64,000 nucleotides of DNA, from the NCBI GenBank assembly GCA_009772935.1, contig WOUR01000008.1, positions 124,001-188,000 on the forward strand, given 5' to 3'. This DNA is from Rhodospirillaceae bacterium. GTDB lineage: Bacteria; Pseudomonadota; Alphaproteobacteria; Reyranellales; Reyranellaceae. Position numbers and translations under genes: made by a program. The notes beneath the pieces were generated by a model. That model was not told the origin of the DNA and did not search any database. It saw only the letters and a list, made by a program, of their open reading frames with translations. Each line of letters begins with the position of its first letter. Position 1 is the first letter of the stretch. This document shows, piece by piece, positions 26,698-36,582 of the stretch.

Positions 26698-27267
26698 TCA
26701 GCGCGGCCAGGCCGGCCGGTCCTTCATCGTCAGGGGAAGGCCCGCAGCCATCAGGATCACCCGGTCGGCGCGCTCGGCAATACGCATATTCAGCCGGCCC
26801 ATCGCGTCCCGGAAGCCACGGCCGAGCGGCGTCTCGGGCACGATGCCGAGACCCACTTCGTTGCTCACGAACACCACCGGCTGGTTGTGATCATCCAGTG
26901 ACCGCACCAGCTCGTCTGTCGCCTGGTCGACATCCTCGCCAGCATGCATGAGGTTGGAGAGCCAGAGGGTGAGGCAGTCGACCAGCATCGGCTGCCCCTT
27001 GGTCGCCGCCTGCTCCAGCACGTCGGCGAGCTTCAGCGGCTCCTCGATCGTGGTCCAGGCGACACCGCGGCGGGCGCGATGGGCCATGATCCGGGTCGCC
27101 ATCTCGACGTCGCCCGCCTCGGCGGTGGCGATATAGACCGCCGGCCGCGGCGCCCCGCCGTGCAGAGTGCCGGTCACCAGGCGCTCGGCATGGGTGCTCT
27201 TGCCCGAGCGCGCGCCACCCAGCACCAGCGTCACCGGCGGCAACGGGAAGGTCGAGATATGCTCCAT
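26698..27267 (-). CDS. cobU: Adenosylcobinamide kinase / adenosylcobinamide-phosphate guanylyltransferase
   Basis: Bifunctional enzyme (CobU/CobP, 189 residues) that phosphorylates adenosylcobinamide and then forms adenosyl-GDP-cobinamide in the nucleotide-loop pathway of cobalamin. The P-loop is GGARSGKS (residues 17-24). The guanylylation histidine region is seen at MATRIMAHRARRGVAWTTIEEP, and VDCLTLWLSNLMH and VFVSNEVGLGIVPETPLGR are diagnostic. Its ATG overlaps the stop codon of the upstream methyltransferase gene by one base (TGATG), so translation is coupled. It is the last gene of cobS-cobC-methyltransferase-cobU. Confidence 0.96.
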   Translation of the reverse strand: MEHISTFPLPPVTLVLGGARSGKSTHAERLVTGTLHGGAPRPAVYIATAEAGDVEMATRIMAHRARRGVAWTTIEEPLKLADVLEQAATKGQPMLVDCLTLWLSNLMHAGEDVDQATDELVRSLDDHNQPVVFVSNEVGLGIVPETPLGRGFRDAMGRLNMRIAERADRVILMAAGLPLTMKDRPAWPR

Positions 27268-28121
27268 CAGCCGGGCTTCGCGCTCACCAGCCAGCAGGCG
27301 CCGGGCAGCGACACACCGTCTTTCGTAGCGTGCGGCGCCATCGCCTCGATGATGGCGGCCTTCGCCCGGGCGGCGGCGGCCGGATCGGCTTCGGCGAGCG
27401 GCCGGGCCAGCGGGCCGAAGCGGCCGGCATTGGCCACGACATCGGCCGGGTCCCGGCCCATCCAGATCTCGACGTCGAGCGGCTCGATCGCCAGACCGGC
27501 GAAGCCTGCCCCTTTCAGGATGCGCTCGACCCGGGCGCGATCGCCGAAGGCGAACTGGCCGGGCTCTTCCGGGCCGGGCCGCGGCGGCAGCGTCAGGAAC
27601 GGTGCGGCCGCCCTCACCGGCGTGAGGCTCCAGGGATTGTCCAGCGCGCTGCGCCAGCAGACGAAGGCCAGCCGTCCCGACGGCTTCAGCGCCCGTCGCA
27701 GGTTGACGAAGGCGGCGACCGGATCGGCGAAGAACATGACGCCGAAGCGCGAGAAGGTCAGGTCGGCCGAACCGGCCTCGACAGGATGCGTACCGGCATC
27801 GGCCACGACGAAGGTCGCGTTGGGAAGCCGTCGCGTCAGGGCGGCGTCGATCAGCACCTGCGAGATGTCGACGCCCAGAACGTGGCCTTCCGGCCCGACC
27901 GCGGCCGCCAGTGCCGCCGTCGTGGTGCCGGGGCCGCAGCCGACATCGATCGCCTTCTCACCGGGCTGCGCGTTCGCCAGCGCCAGCGCATCCCGCGTGA
28001 TCCCGGCCATCAGATGGTCGAGGCGGGCCTGCGCCTTCAGCCAGTTCTGCCCGCCCGGACCGTTCCAGAGGGCCGCCTGTTCGACCGCCAGCTCAACGGT
28101 GGACTTCGCGGCCGCCGTCAC
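27267..28121 (-). CDS. Class I SAM-dependent methyltransferase in the cobalamin operon
   Basis: A 284-residue Rossmann methyltransferase of the UbiE/Methyltransf_11-25 type. The SAM-binding motif I is AIDVGCGPGTTTAAL (around residue 57), followed by VLGVDISQVLID and VADAGTHPVEAGSADLTFSRFG. Before it is the helix LWNGPGGQNWLKAQARLDHLM. It begins at GTG 28121, sharing GTGA with the cobC stop, and ends in TGATG with cobU. It is therefore translationally coupled on both sides. It is not one of the named corrin methyltransferases, and its substrate is unknown. Confidence 0.85.
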   Translation of the reverse strand: MTAAAKSTVELAVEQAALWNGPGGQNWLKAQARLDHLMAGITRDALALANAQPGEKAIDVGCGPGTTTAALAAAVGPEGHVLGVDISQVLIDAALTRRLPNATFVVADAGTHPVEAGSADLTFSRFGVMFFADPVAAFVNLRRALKPSGRLAFVCWRSALDNPWSLTPVRAAAPFLTLPPRPGPEEPGQFAFGDRARVERILKGAGFAGLAIEPLDVEIWMGRDPADVVANAGRFGPLARPLAEADPAAAARAKAAIIEAMAPHATKDGVSLPGACWLVSAKPG

Positions 28122-28789
28122 GCGGGTCCGCCGGCATGGGCCATGACGATCTCGCGCGGCATGTAGTTCACGAACGCCACGCGCCAGGCATGAAGGGGAT
28201 CGGCCTGCTCGAAATGCTCGATCAGGGTGATCGAGACATTGTCGATCTCGAAGCGCACTGCGGCCTCGGGATGCAGGTCGAAGGCATGGGCCAGCGCCGC
28301 GCGGATCGTGCCGCCATGCGCCGTCGCCACGATGTCGCGGCCCTTATGCTCGGCGGTCAGCCGGTCGATGCTGCGCACCGTGCGGTCGCGCAGGTCGACG
28401 AAGCTCTCGCCGCCCTCGGGCCGGAACTCCGGCGGTCCCAGCCAGAAAAGATGATTGTTGGCGTGGTTCTCGGCGATCTCGACATAGGTGAGCCCCTGCC
28501 ACGAGCCGAAATGCTGCTCGGCGAGGTCGGGATCGACGTTGAGCGTGTCCATCTCCGCCCCCGCCTTGGCGAGCGTTTCGGCCGTCTTGCGCGCCCGCAG
28601 CAGATTGGAGGCGTACCAGACCGCGCCCTTGGGCAGCAGCTTCGCCTGGTGTCGGAACAGCGCCTCATTGCTCACGTCGCAATCCATGTCGGACTGGCCG
28701 TAGCAGCGGCGTTCCGGATTGGGCACCGGCGCATGCCGCACCCACCACCACCGCGTGACCGCTCCCGTGATCTTGGCGCCCGTCGCCAT
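28118..28789 (-). CDS. cobC: Histidine phosphatase, probable alpha-ribazole phosphatase CobC
   Basis: Phosphoglycerate-mutase-like phosphatase of 223 residues. The phospho-acceptor is His19 in WWVRHAPVPNP. Partner residues are Arg in SNLLRARKTAETL, Glu in LAEQHFGSWQGLTY, and His158 in VATAHGGTIRAALA. In this setting, between cobS and cobU, the likely substrate is alpha-ribazole-5'-phosphate or adenosylcobalamin-5'-phosphate, the last step of nucleotide-loop assembly. GGAGG six bases before the ATG is its ribosome-binding site, but this sits in the arm of a 7-bp hairpin. The specificity rests on context. Confidence 0.85.
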   Translation of the reverse strand: MATGAKITGAVTRWWWVRHAPVPNPERRCYGQSDMDCDVSNEALFRHQAKLLPKGAVWYASNLLRARKTAETLAKAGAEMDTLNVDPDLAEQHFGSWQGLTYVEIAENHANNHLFWLGPPEFRPEGGESFVDLRDRTVRSIDRLTAEHKGRDIVATAHGGTIRAALAHAFDLHPEAAVRFEIDNVSITLIEHFEQADPLHAWRVAFVNYMPREIVMAHAGGPA

Positions 28790-28795
28790 GCTCTT

Positions 28796-28820
28796 CCTCC
28801 GCTGAACTCTTACGCGGAGG
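28796..28820 (-). promoter_or_regulatory. Hairpin sequestering the cobC ribosome-binding site
   Basis: In the minus-strand transcript CCUCCGC (28820-28814) pairs perfectly with GCGGAGG (28802-28796) across an 11-base loop. The second arm contains the whole GGAGG ribosome-binding site of cobC, six bases from its AUG at 28789. The stem starts five bases past the cobS stop. No U-tract follows on this strand, so it is not a terminator for cobS. Confidence 0.5.
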
Positions 28821-28825
28821 CTTTC

Positions 28826-29653
28826 TTAGCCGCCGATGAACAGCGCCGCCACCACGAGGAACACGACCTCCGCCTTCTGCTGCACGGCGCCCAAGGTGTC
28901 CCCGGTGTAGCCGCCGAGCCGCCGGGCGACCCAATGCGACGTGAACCAGGCCGAGGCCAGCACGGCGAGCGGCGCCAGGAGGGCCACGAACAGGCCCTTG
29001 CCCAGCATCAGCAGGAAGGCGAGCCCCGCGCCGATGCCGATGGTGATCCAGACATCGTTGTCGGTCGGCTTGCCCACCGTCGCGCCCAGCCCGTCGGCAT
29101 GGACGGGCGAAAAGGCCAGCAGCGGATAGGCCAGCACGGCGCGCGACAGCGCGTGGGCCGAGATCAGCACGACGAGCCCGGTCGCGGCGCCGAACTGCGC
29201 CAGGCAGGCGACCTTGATCAGCACCGTGAGCGCCAGCGCCAGCACACCGAAGGTGCCGTTGCGGCTGTCGCGCATGATCTCGAGCCGCCGCGCCGGTTCC
29301 AGCGCATGCGGGCCCAGCCCGTCGGCGGTATCGGCCAGCCCGTCTTCGTGCAGGGCGCGCGTCAGGACGATCGCCGCCCCGACCGCCAGCACGGCCGCCA
29401 GCCAGCCCGGCCCGGCGATGCCGCGCACGATGGCGAAGACCAGCCCGGAGGCCAGCCCGATCGCCGCGCCCACGAAGGACAGCACCGGCAGCACGTCGGC
29501 CAGCGGCCAGCGCGGCAGGCCGACGTCGAGCTTCAGCCCGGTGAAGAACGTCATCTGTTCCTTGAAGGCCTGCAGCCATTCGTCGAACGACGCGGGGCGG
29601 TGTGCGCCGCCGCCCCCGTAGGAAGAGGAGGAGGGCTCGTGGGGACTGGTCAT
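28826..29653 (-). CDS. cobS: Adenosylcobinamide-GDP ribazoletransferase (cobalamin synthase)
   Basis: Integral membrane enzyme of 275 residues that joins adenosyl-GDP-cobinamide with alpha-ribazole (phosphate). The conserved catalytic region is TRALHEDGLADTADGLG, with the acidic E-D-x3-D cluster that binds Mg, followed by RRLEIMRDSRNGTFGVLAL. Six or seven transmembrane helices follow. The N-terminus has an unusual Ser/Gly-rich tract (SSSSYGGGG) before FTGLKLDVGLP. GGAGG precedes the ATG at 29653, so the very long upstream open frame is not used. It is divergent from cobT with 54 bases between. Confidence 0.95.
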   Translation of the reverse strand: MTSPHEPSSSSYGGGGAHRPASFDEWLQAFKEQMTFFTGLKLDVGLPRWPLADVLPVLSFVGAAIGLASGLVFAIVRGIAGPGWLAAVLAVGAAIVLTRALHEDGLADTADGLGPHALEPARRLEIMRDSRNGTFGVLALALTVLIKVACLAQFGAATGLVVLISAHALSRAVLAYPLLAFSPVHADGLGATVGKPTDNDVWITIGIGAGLAFLLMLGKGLFVALLAPLAVLASAWFTSHWVARRLGGYTGDTLGAVQQKAEVVFLVVAALFIGG

Positions 29654-29707
29654 GATCCTCCGAATATAGGATGGTCCGGCCCCTTCCTGAATGCCCCCGG
29701 ACAAACA

Positions 29708-30730
29708 ATGTCGGCTGCCTCCTTCGATGAAATGCGCCGGATCCTGCGCGACCTGCCGGGACCCGATCTCACCGCCCAGACCGAGGTGGTGCGCCGCCAA
29801 GCCGAACTGACCAAGCCGCCGGGCTCGCTCGGCCGGCTGGAGGAGATCGCGGAATGGCTGGCCTGCTGGCAGGGCCGCGCCCAGCCGCGGGTCGAGCGGC
29901 CGCGCATCGCGGTGTTCGCCGGCACCCATGGCGTCGCCGCCCGCGGCGTCTCGGCCTATCCGCCCGAAGTCACCCAGCAGATGGTGAAGAACTTCCTGAA
30001 CGGCGGCGCCGCGATCAACCAGCTGGCCGCCGCCATCGACGCCGACCTGCGCATCTACGAGCTCGACCTCGACCATCCCACCGCCGACTTCACGCGAGGG
30101 CCGGCGATGGACGAGACGCGGGCGGCCAACGCCATGGCCTACGGCATGATGGCGGCCGAGCCCGGCATCGACGTGATGTGCCTCGGTGAAATGGGCATCG
30201 CCAACACCACCGCGGCCGCCACGCTCTGCGCCGCGCTCCATGGCGGCACCGGCGCCGACTGGGCCGGACCGGGTACCGGCGTCACCGGCAAGGCGCTGGC
30301 GCACAAGATCGCGGTGATCGACGAGGCGCTGGCTTTCCACAAGGACGCGATCGCGCGCCGCGATCCGCTCGAACTGCTGGCCGCGGTCGGCGGCGAGGAA
30401 TTCGCGGCCCTGACCGGGGCCATCGTCGCCGCCCGCATGGGCCGCATCCCGGTGCTGCTCGACGGCTTCGCCTGCACCGCGGCCGCCGCGGTGCTGCGCG
30501 CCATCGACCGCCGCGCGCTCGACCATTGTATGGTCGCCCACCGCTCGGCCGAGCCCGGCCACACCCGCCTGCTCGCCGAACTGGGCCTGCGCCCGCTGTT
30601 CGACCTCGACATGCGCCTGGGCGAAGCCTCGGCCGCCGCGCTCGCCGTGCCGCTGCTCAAGGCCGCCGCCGCCTGCCACAACGGCATGGCGACCTTCGCC
30701 GAGGCCGGCGTATCCTCCAAGGATGCGTAG
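29708..30730 (+). CDS. cobT: Nicotinate-nucleotide--dimethylbenzimidazole phosphoribosyltransferase
   Basis: CobT, 340 residues, makes alpha-ribazole-5'-phosphate from dimethylbenzimidazole and nicotinate mononucleotide. Diagnostic segments are LTKPPGSLGRLEEIAEWLA, the glycine-rich FAGTHGVAARGVSAYP, LNGGAAINQLA and CLGEMGIANTT. The catalytic base corresponds to Glu306 in DMRLGEASAAALA. The start at 29708 follows a leader with no good ribosome-binding site, but upstream sequence in frame is antisense to cobS. It is divergent from cobS and overlaps the next gene by eight bases. Confidence 0.96.
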   Translation: MSAASFDEMRRILRDLPGPDLTAQTEVVRRQAELTKPPGSLGRLEEIAEWLACWQGRAQPRVERPRIAVFAGTHGVAARGVSAYPPEVTQQMVKNFLNGGAAINQLAAAIDADLRIYELDLDHPTADFTRGPAMDETRAANAMAYGMMAAEPGIDVMCLGEMGIANTTAAATLCAALHGGTGADWAGPGTGVTGKALAHKIAVIDEALAFHKDAIARRDPLELLAAVGGEEFAALTGAIVAARMGRIPVLLDGFACTAAAAVLRAIDRRALDHCMVAHRSAEPGHTRLLAELGLRPLFDLDMRLGEASAAALAVPLLKAAAACHNGMATFAEAGVSSKDA

Positions 30731-31187
30731 ACGCACCCTGCTCGCGGGTCTCCCGCTCCTCGCTCTCGCCCCTGAGGCCGCCTTCGCCCATCCGCCGCGC
30801 CAGCCCGACGCGGCGGAAGCCAAGCACTTCGTCGAGGAAGTCACCGACTTCCGCAGCAAACTCGCGAAAGCCGTGCGCGCCAAAGACCTCGCCGCCCTGC
30901 GCCCGCTCTACGCCGACAGCTTCACGCACACGCACGGCTCGGGGAAACTCGACAACAAGGACGCCCGCCTCGTCGCGGCAATGGCCGGCGAGCCGCTGAT
31001 CGAAGCGGCCCCCGCGACGGAGCTCGTCTTCCGCGTCTTCGCCGGCCCGACCGTGATCGTCACCGGCAAGAGCCCGATCCTCAACGTGAAGGAACAGAAG
31101 ACCTACGACTTCCGCTGGGTCTCAGTGTACGTCACCGCGCAGGATGGGTGGCAGTTGGCGGTGAGTCAGGCGACGCGACTCGTCTGA
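30723..31187 (+). CDS. Exported NTF2-like (SnoaL/DUF4440-type) protein
   Basis: A 154-residue protein with a signal peptide containing three arginines (MRRRTLLAGLPLLALAPEAAFA, cleavage about residue 22). The mature domain has a cone-like NTF2 pattern: FRSKLAKAVRAKDLAALRPLYADSFTHTHGSG, then PTVIVTGKSPILNV and KTYDFRWVSVYVTAQDGWQLAVSQAT. Some relatives are ketosteroid-isomerase-like enzymes, others have no known activity. Its ATG lies inside the 3' end of cobT (eight-base overlap), so it is translated from the cobT message; a link to cobalamin is not otherwise evident. Confidence 0.75.
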   Translation: MRRRTLLAGLPLLALAPEAAFAHPPRQPDAAEAKHFVEEVTDFRSKLAKAVRAKDLAALRPLYADSFTHTHGSGKLDNKDARLVAAMAGEPLIEAAPATELVFRVFAGPTVIVTGKSPILNVKEQKTYDFRWVSVYVTAQDGWQLAVSQATRLV

Positions 31188-31287
31188 TCGCACCGGAAAG
31201 CCTCGCAACCTCAAGGCATCATCTCGACCCGCCATCGGATGCCCGATAAAGTTGCGGCATGATAAGCTTCCGCTCGTCAGGACAGCG

Positions 31288-31815
31288 ATGAAACTAGCCC
31301 TCGCCATCCTCACCCTCCTCGCGATGTTTTCATTCCTTTACTTCTGCGTGGTCTCTGCGGTGGCGATCGTCGGCGCCCGGCTGGAACGGCAGCCGTTTCC
31401 TCCTTCCAAGACGTCATTCGGTTCAACCCTGTGGGACGGCGGCCCGTACACGGAGCGCGGCAAGGAACTAATGGCCCGCTATTATCGCAACTTCTTCTTC
31501 GCCTTCGCTTCCGGCATGGTCATGGTCGTATCGGGCGCGGGCTACGTCCATTTGCGAGACGGCGCCGTCGGACCCTCTCCCTTCAAGTCTCCTGTCTTCA
31601 TCGCGGCGCCAGCCATTGTGTTTGGCAACGCGCTGATGGCCTTCCTCGGCTGTGCCTTATGGTTGCTGGTGTGCTTGGCCGGTGCTGCCCTTCGAAAGCT
31701 GCGCGGCGAGTCGACAAGCGACGCTCAACGCCGACAGATCTTCAAGAGTTTGCAATGGACGGCCGGCTGCTTCGTCGTTGCGGCGTTGTCGCTCGTGATC
31801 ATGCGGCACCAGTAG
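31288..31815 (+). CDS. Hypothetical membrane protein
   Basis: A 175-residue protein with four predicted transmembrane helices: about residues 3-27, 64-86, 98-123 and 150-170. A polar loop with RLERQPFPPSKTSFGS and GGPYTERGKELMARYYRN follows the first helix. I do not recognise a family. The ATG at 31288 is preceded by CAGGACAGCG; an in-frame TTG at 31252 is less likely. G+C content is visibly lower than in the neighbouring cob genes. It begins a run of three unfamiliar genes. Confidence 0.55.
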   Translation: MKLALAILTLLAMFSFLYFCVVSAVAIVGARLERQPFPPSKTSFGSTLWDGGPYTERGKELMARYYRNFFFAFASGMVMVVSGAGYVHLRDGAVGPSPFKSPVFIAAPAIVFGNALMAFLGCALWLLVCLAGAALRKLRGESTSDAQRRQIFKSLQWTAGCFVVAALSLVIMRHQ

Positions 31816-31884
31816 AACCGATTCACCGAGCAACGCGACTTCCTTGACGATAGACGCCCGCAAGAACCACCGTAGAGTTGCAGC

Positions 31885-32493
31885 GTGACGACGATAGCGA
31901 GAACTCTGAGCCTGCTGATTGCCCTTGCCATGATGGCGGGATGCACCTCCCAGCGATCAGCACGCCTCGACTCACTGAAGACACCACAGAGCCCTCTACA
32001 GCTTGTCGAAGCAATCTGGCAGTTGAGTGCTTCGGGCCAAGTTCTGGATACCGGTCTCTACACAGCCGACAACCTGAAGCGCGCCTTCGGCGGCTCGGAT
32101 GTGAACGTGCGGGTGGGAAAATACGACGTCCTGATCGGCTCATACTGGGCGGAGATTCGCAATTTTCCGTTCGAAACACCGCCCCGAAGCCAAACATCCC
32201 TGAGTATCCAAAGGCTCACCCTGCATCCGGACGGAGCGCTTCGGTCGTCAGTCCATTTGAGATTCGGGCAGTTTCCTACGACGATCGATCTGGCAGCGCT
32301 CGAGAGGCTGTTCGGGAAGTCGTGGATCGAGAAGGAGTATCCGCTGCCTCCACACCCGATCCCAGGACCAACTGACCAAGTCATCCAATATAAGTTCGGC
32401 GAGGAAGGATCCGGTTGGACGGCGTCATTCGTCATAGAACGCGGCGGAACGCTCAAAAGCGTGGTCGGCGAGTTGAACCGGCCAAATTCATAA
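31885..32493 (+). CDS. Putative lipoprotein, hypothetical
   Basis: A 202-residue protein starting at GTG 31885, with a lipoprotein signal peptide: TLSLLIALAMMAGC with the lipobox MAGC at residues 17-20. Asp is not at +2 (Thr follows), so outer-membrane sorting is expected. The mature part contains VLDTGLYTADNLKRAFGGSDVNV and a C-terminal ERLFGKSWIEKEYPLPPHPIPG, with no family I recognise. Codon usage is less G/C-biased than average for the window. The start has no clear ribosome-binding site. Confidence 0.55.
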   Translation: MTTIARTLSLLIALAMMAGCTSQRSARLDSLKTPQSPLQLVEAIWQLSASGQVLDTGLYTADNLKRAFGGSDVNVRVGKYDVLIGSYWAEIRNFPFETPPRSQTSLSIQRLTLHPDGALRSSVHLRFGQFPTTIDLAALERLFGKSWIEKEYPLPPHPIPGPTDQVIQYKFGEEGSGWTASFVIERGGTLKSVVGELNRPNS

Positions 32494-32563
32494 AGCACCC
32501 ATTGGATGACCTCGCAACGCCGATCATCGATGCGCACCACGATCGATGGGAGCGGCTACCCCC

Positions 32564-33097
32564 TCACGAGACGGGACTCTGGTCGCGCAGTCGGCCCATG
32601 ACGAACCAGTAGGCAATCGAGCCCGATAGCGCCGGCGCCATCAGCCGGACAATCCGCCGAAAGCAAAGCTCTTCAAAGGTTGGCGGGAAATCGGTGCCAT
32701 CATCATGCCGGAACATCCACTCAACCACGGGCGCGAGCGTGATCGCAGTGAGTATGCCGCAAGTCACATAGTAGTAGAGAGAGTCCCACCCTCGCCACCG
32801 AGCGATGACGGCCGAAATTACAGCCGGAACCAGTGCCAACCACAGGGCCAGCATTGCGAACATGAGCGCTCCTAAGATGGACACATCGACCATCTGAAGG
32901 AGGCGATACGGCATCGGGACGGAACTTGCCACGCCCGTCATCCATCCTTCAATGCCGTACTGCACGCAGTAAACGAATGCAGAAGCGCCTATCGCGGCGA
33001 GGTACGCGCCCGCGAAATTCGCGACGGCGACACCTACGCCAGCTGAAGCGTTTGCTGGAGAGTTGCTAGTCGCCAACGATCGCTCCCTTCTCTTCAT
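32564..33097 (-). CDS. Hypothetical membrane protein
   Basis: A 177-residue protein with four predicted transmembrane helices (about residues 26-48, 72-100, 110-126 and 151-167). A basic N-terminus precedes them and an acidic loop FRHDDGTDFPPTFEEL lies between the third and fourth. No family is recognised. The ATG at 33097 is preceded on the minus strand by GAGGTCAATGAAG. It is convergent with the lipoprotein gene, 70 bases away. It shares the lower G+C of this stretch. Confidence 0.5.
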   Translation of the reverse strand: MKRRERSLATSNSPANASAGVGVAVANFAGAYLAAIGASAFVYCVQYGIEGWMTGVASSVPMPYRLLQMVDVSILGALMFAMLALWLALVPAVISAVIARWRGWDSLYYYVTCGILTAITLAPVVEWMFRHDDGTDFPPTFEELCFRRIVRLMAPALSGSIAYWFVMGRLRDQSPVS

Positions 33098-33189
33098 TGA
33101 CCTCGGGCCTCTGGTTCAGCCGCGAGGCAGGAAGCGTCGGGAGCAACCCGCAAAGAAGGGCTGCCGAGGCTGTCGCGGCTTGGCTCGCC

Positions 33190-34065
33190 CTACTTCGCAA
33201 AGGCCGCGCGCAGGGCCTTGACCGTCTCGTCCCAGGCGGCCCGGGCGGCTGCTTCATCATACTCTATCCGATGGCCGAACGCGGTCACGGGGGCGGCGCG
33301 CGGGGCATTGAAGGCATGCCACGCGCCGGGATAGACGATCAACCGGACCGGTGCACCCTCAGTGCTGCGCCGTTCCATAATTTCCCGACACGCCTTCGCC
33401 GGTGTCCAATCGTCCAGTTCGCCGATCAGGATCAGCGTCGGCACCGAAAAGTTCTGTTCACGACACCAGGGGTAATAGGCGACCGCGGCCTTGAAGTGCC
33501 GGTCGACCAGGGTCTCGATGCCGCCGAGTTGCACCGCGGACAGGGCGACCATCGCGCCTTGAGAGAAGCCCAGGACTGCGATCCGGTCGGCGTCCACGAA
33601 CGGCAAGGCGGCCAGGTACTGGAGCGCGCCGTAAGCATCCATGACACGATCGACCGGCGGGCCAACGTCGAACGTGCAGCGATGCGCGATACCGCGCGGG
33701 CCGAAACTGTCGACAGCGAGCAACACCCAGCCCAGTGCCGTGATCCTGGCACCAAATGCGTCGTCCGAGGCCTGACGCCGCCCGTCGCAGCCGTGAAGGG
33801 CCACGACGGCGGGGAACGCACCCTCTCCGACCGGCCGATAGAGCTCTCCCGAGATCAGCTCAATTGCCTGGACCGGCACAGGTTCGCCGCGCTCCTCCGC
33901 CAGCCGCTTCTGCAGCGGCGACGGCGGCGTGGTCGCCGTCGAGAACCGAACCGTTTCGGCGGCGGCCGGCAGCGCTACCGCCGCGGCAATGACCATCAGA
34001 ACGACCATCGCACGCAGGATCATGGCGCGAACGGTGTGCCTCCGAAGGCGCGCCGTCAATATCAC
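33190..34065 (-). CDS. Exported dienelactone-hydrolase-like alpha/beta hydrolase
   Basis: Alpha/beta hydrolase of 291 residues with a signal peptide (hydrophobic MVVLMVIAAAVALPAAA, cleavage about residue 37). The nucleophile is Ser168 in LGFSQGAM, unlike the Cys of true dienelactone hydrolase. The acid is Asp218 or Asp219 in GELDDWTP and the base His250 in YPGAWHAFNAP. HGCDGRR near residue 91 forms the oxyanion region. GTG at 34065 follows GGAGGAAGTACGGCG; an ATG at 34023 is the alternative and keeps the signal peptide. The substrate is unknown. Confidence 0.8.
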   Translation of the reverse strand: MILTARLRRHTVRAMILRAMVVLMVIAAAVALPAAAETVRFSTATTPPSPLQKRLAEERGEPVPVQAIELISGELYRPVGEGAFPAVVALHGCDGRRQASDDAFGARITALGWVLLAVDSFGPRGIAHRCTFDVGPPVDRVMDAYGALQYLAALPFVDADRIAVLGFSQGAMVALSAVQLGGIETLVDRHFKAAVAYYPWCREQNFSVPTLILIGELDDWTPAKACREIMERRSTEGAPVRLIVYPGAWHAFNAPRAAPVTAFGHRIEYDEAAARAAWDETVKALRAAFAK

Positions 34066-34121
34066 CGCCGTACTTCCTCCACTGTAGCCGACGGCGCACT
34101 GTGACCCACGAATCCGATCGA

Positions 34122-34163
34122 CCGTCGTCCCGAGCGGAGCGCAGCGAAGTCGAGGGACGACGG
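34122..34163. repeat. Dispersed short palindromic repeat
   Basis: CCGTCGTCCC (34122-34131) and GGGACGACGG (34154-34163) form a perfect 10-bp inverted repeat around a GC-rich centre (GAGCGGAGCGCAGCGAAGTCGA). Its ends resemble those of the repeat at 25779. It lies between the hydrolase gene and the katG terminator, both transcribed leftwards, so it is in a leader region for the hydrolase. Confidence 0.6.
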
Positions 34164-34171
34164 AAATGAAA

Positions 34172-34200
34172 AGCCCGCCTCGGCTCTCACCGGGCGGGCT
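34172..34200 (-). terminator. Rho-independent terminator of katG
   Basis: On the minus strand AGCCCGCC and GGCGGGCT form an 8-bp stem with a 13-base loop, ending in TTTTCATTT. It lies 22 bases past the katG stop codon at 34223. The plus strand also has a T-rich tail (CTTCGTTTT), so it may work in both directions. Confidence 0.8.
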
Positions 34201-34222
34201 CTTCGTTTTCAGGTCACGCCGC

Positions 34223-36466
<2,244 letters not shown>

Positions 36467-36582
36467 GTTCTTTGTCGAACGGAGGGACTTTCGGCCGGTG
36501 CGGCGGGAGGCGCCACCTATCCTTTGGCATGGTTCTCGCGTCTGCGGCGGCAACGACCACAAGGAAAGCAGGGACCTTCGTC

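Noticed and set aside
28136..29707. Long N-terminal extension in frame with cobT
   Set aside because: It runs antisense to cobS and cobC; the CobT family begins at the Met at 29708.
29654..29707. Cobalamin riboswitch in front of cobS or cobT
   Set aside because: The gap is only 54 bases and no B12-box or conserved core is present.
34122..34200. Attachment site or mobile-element boundary
   Set aside because: The two stems are a dispersed repeat and a normal intrinsic terminator; no integrase, transposase or tRNA fragment is nearby.
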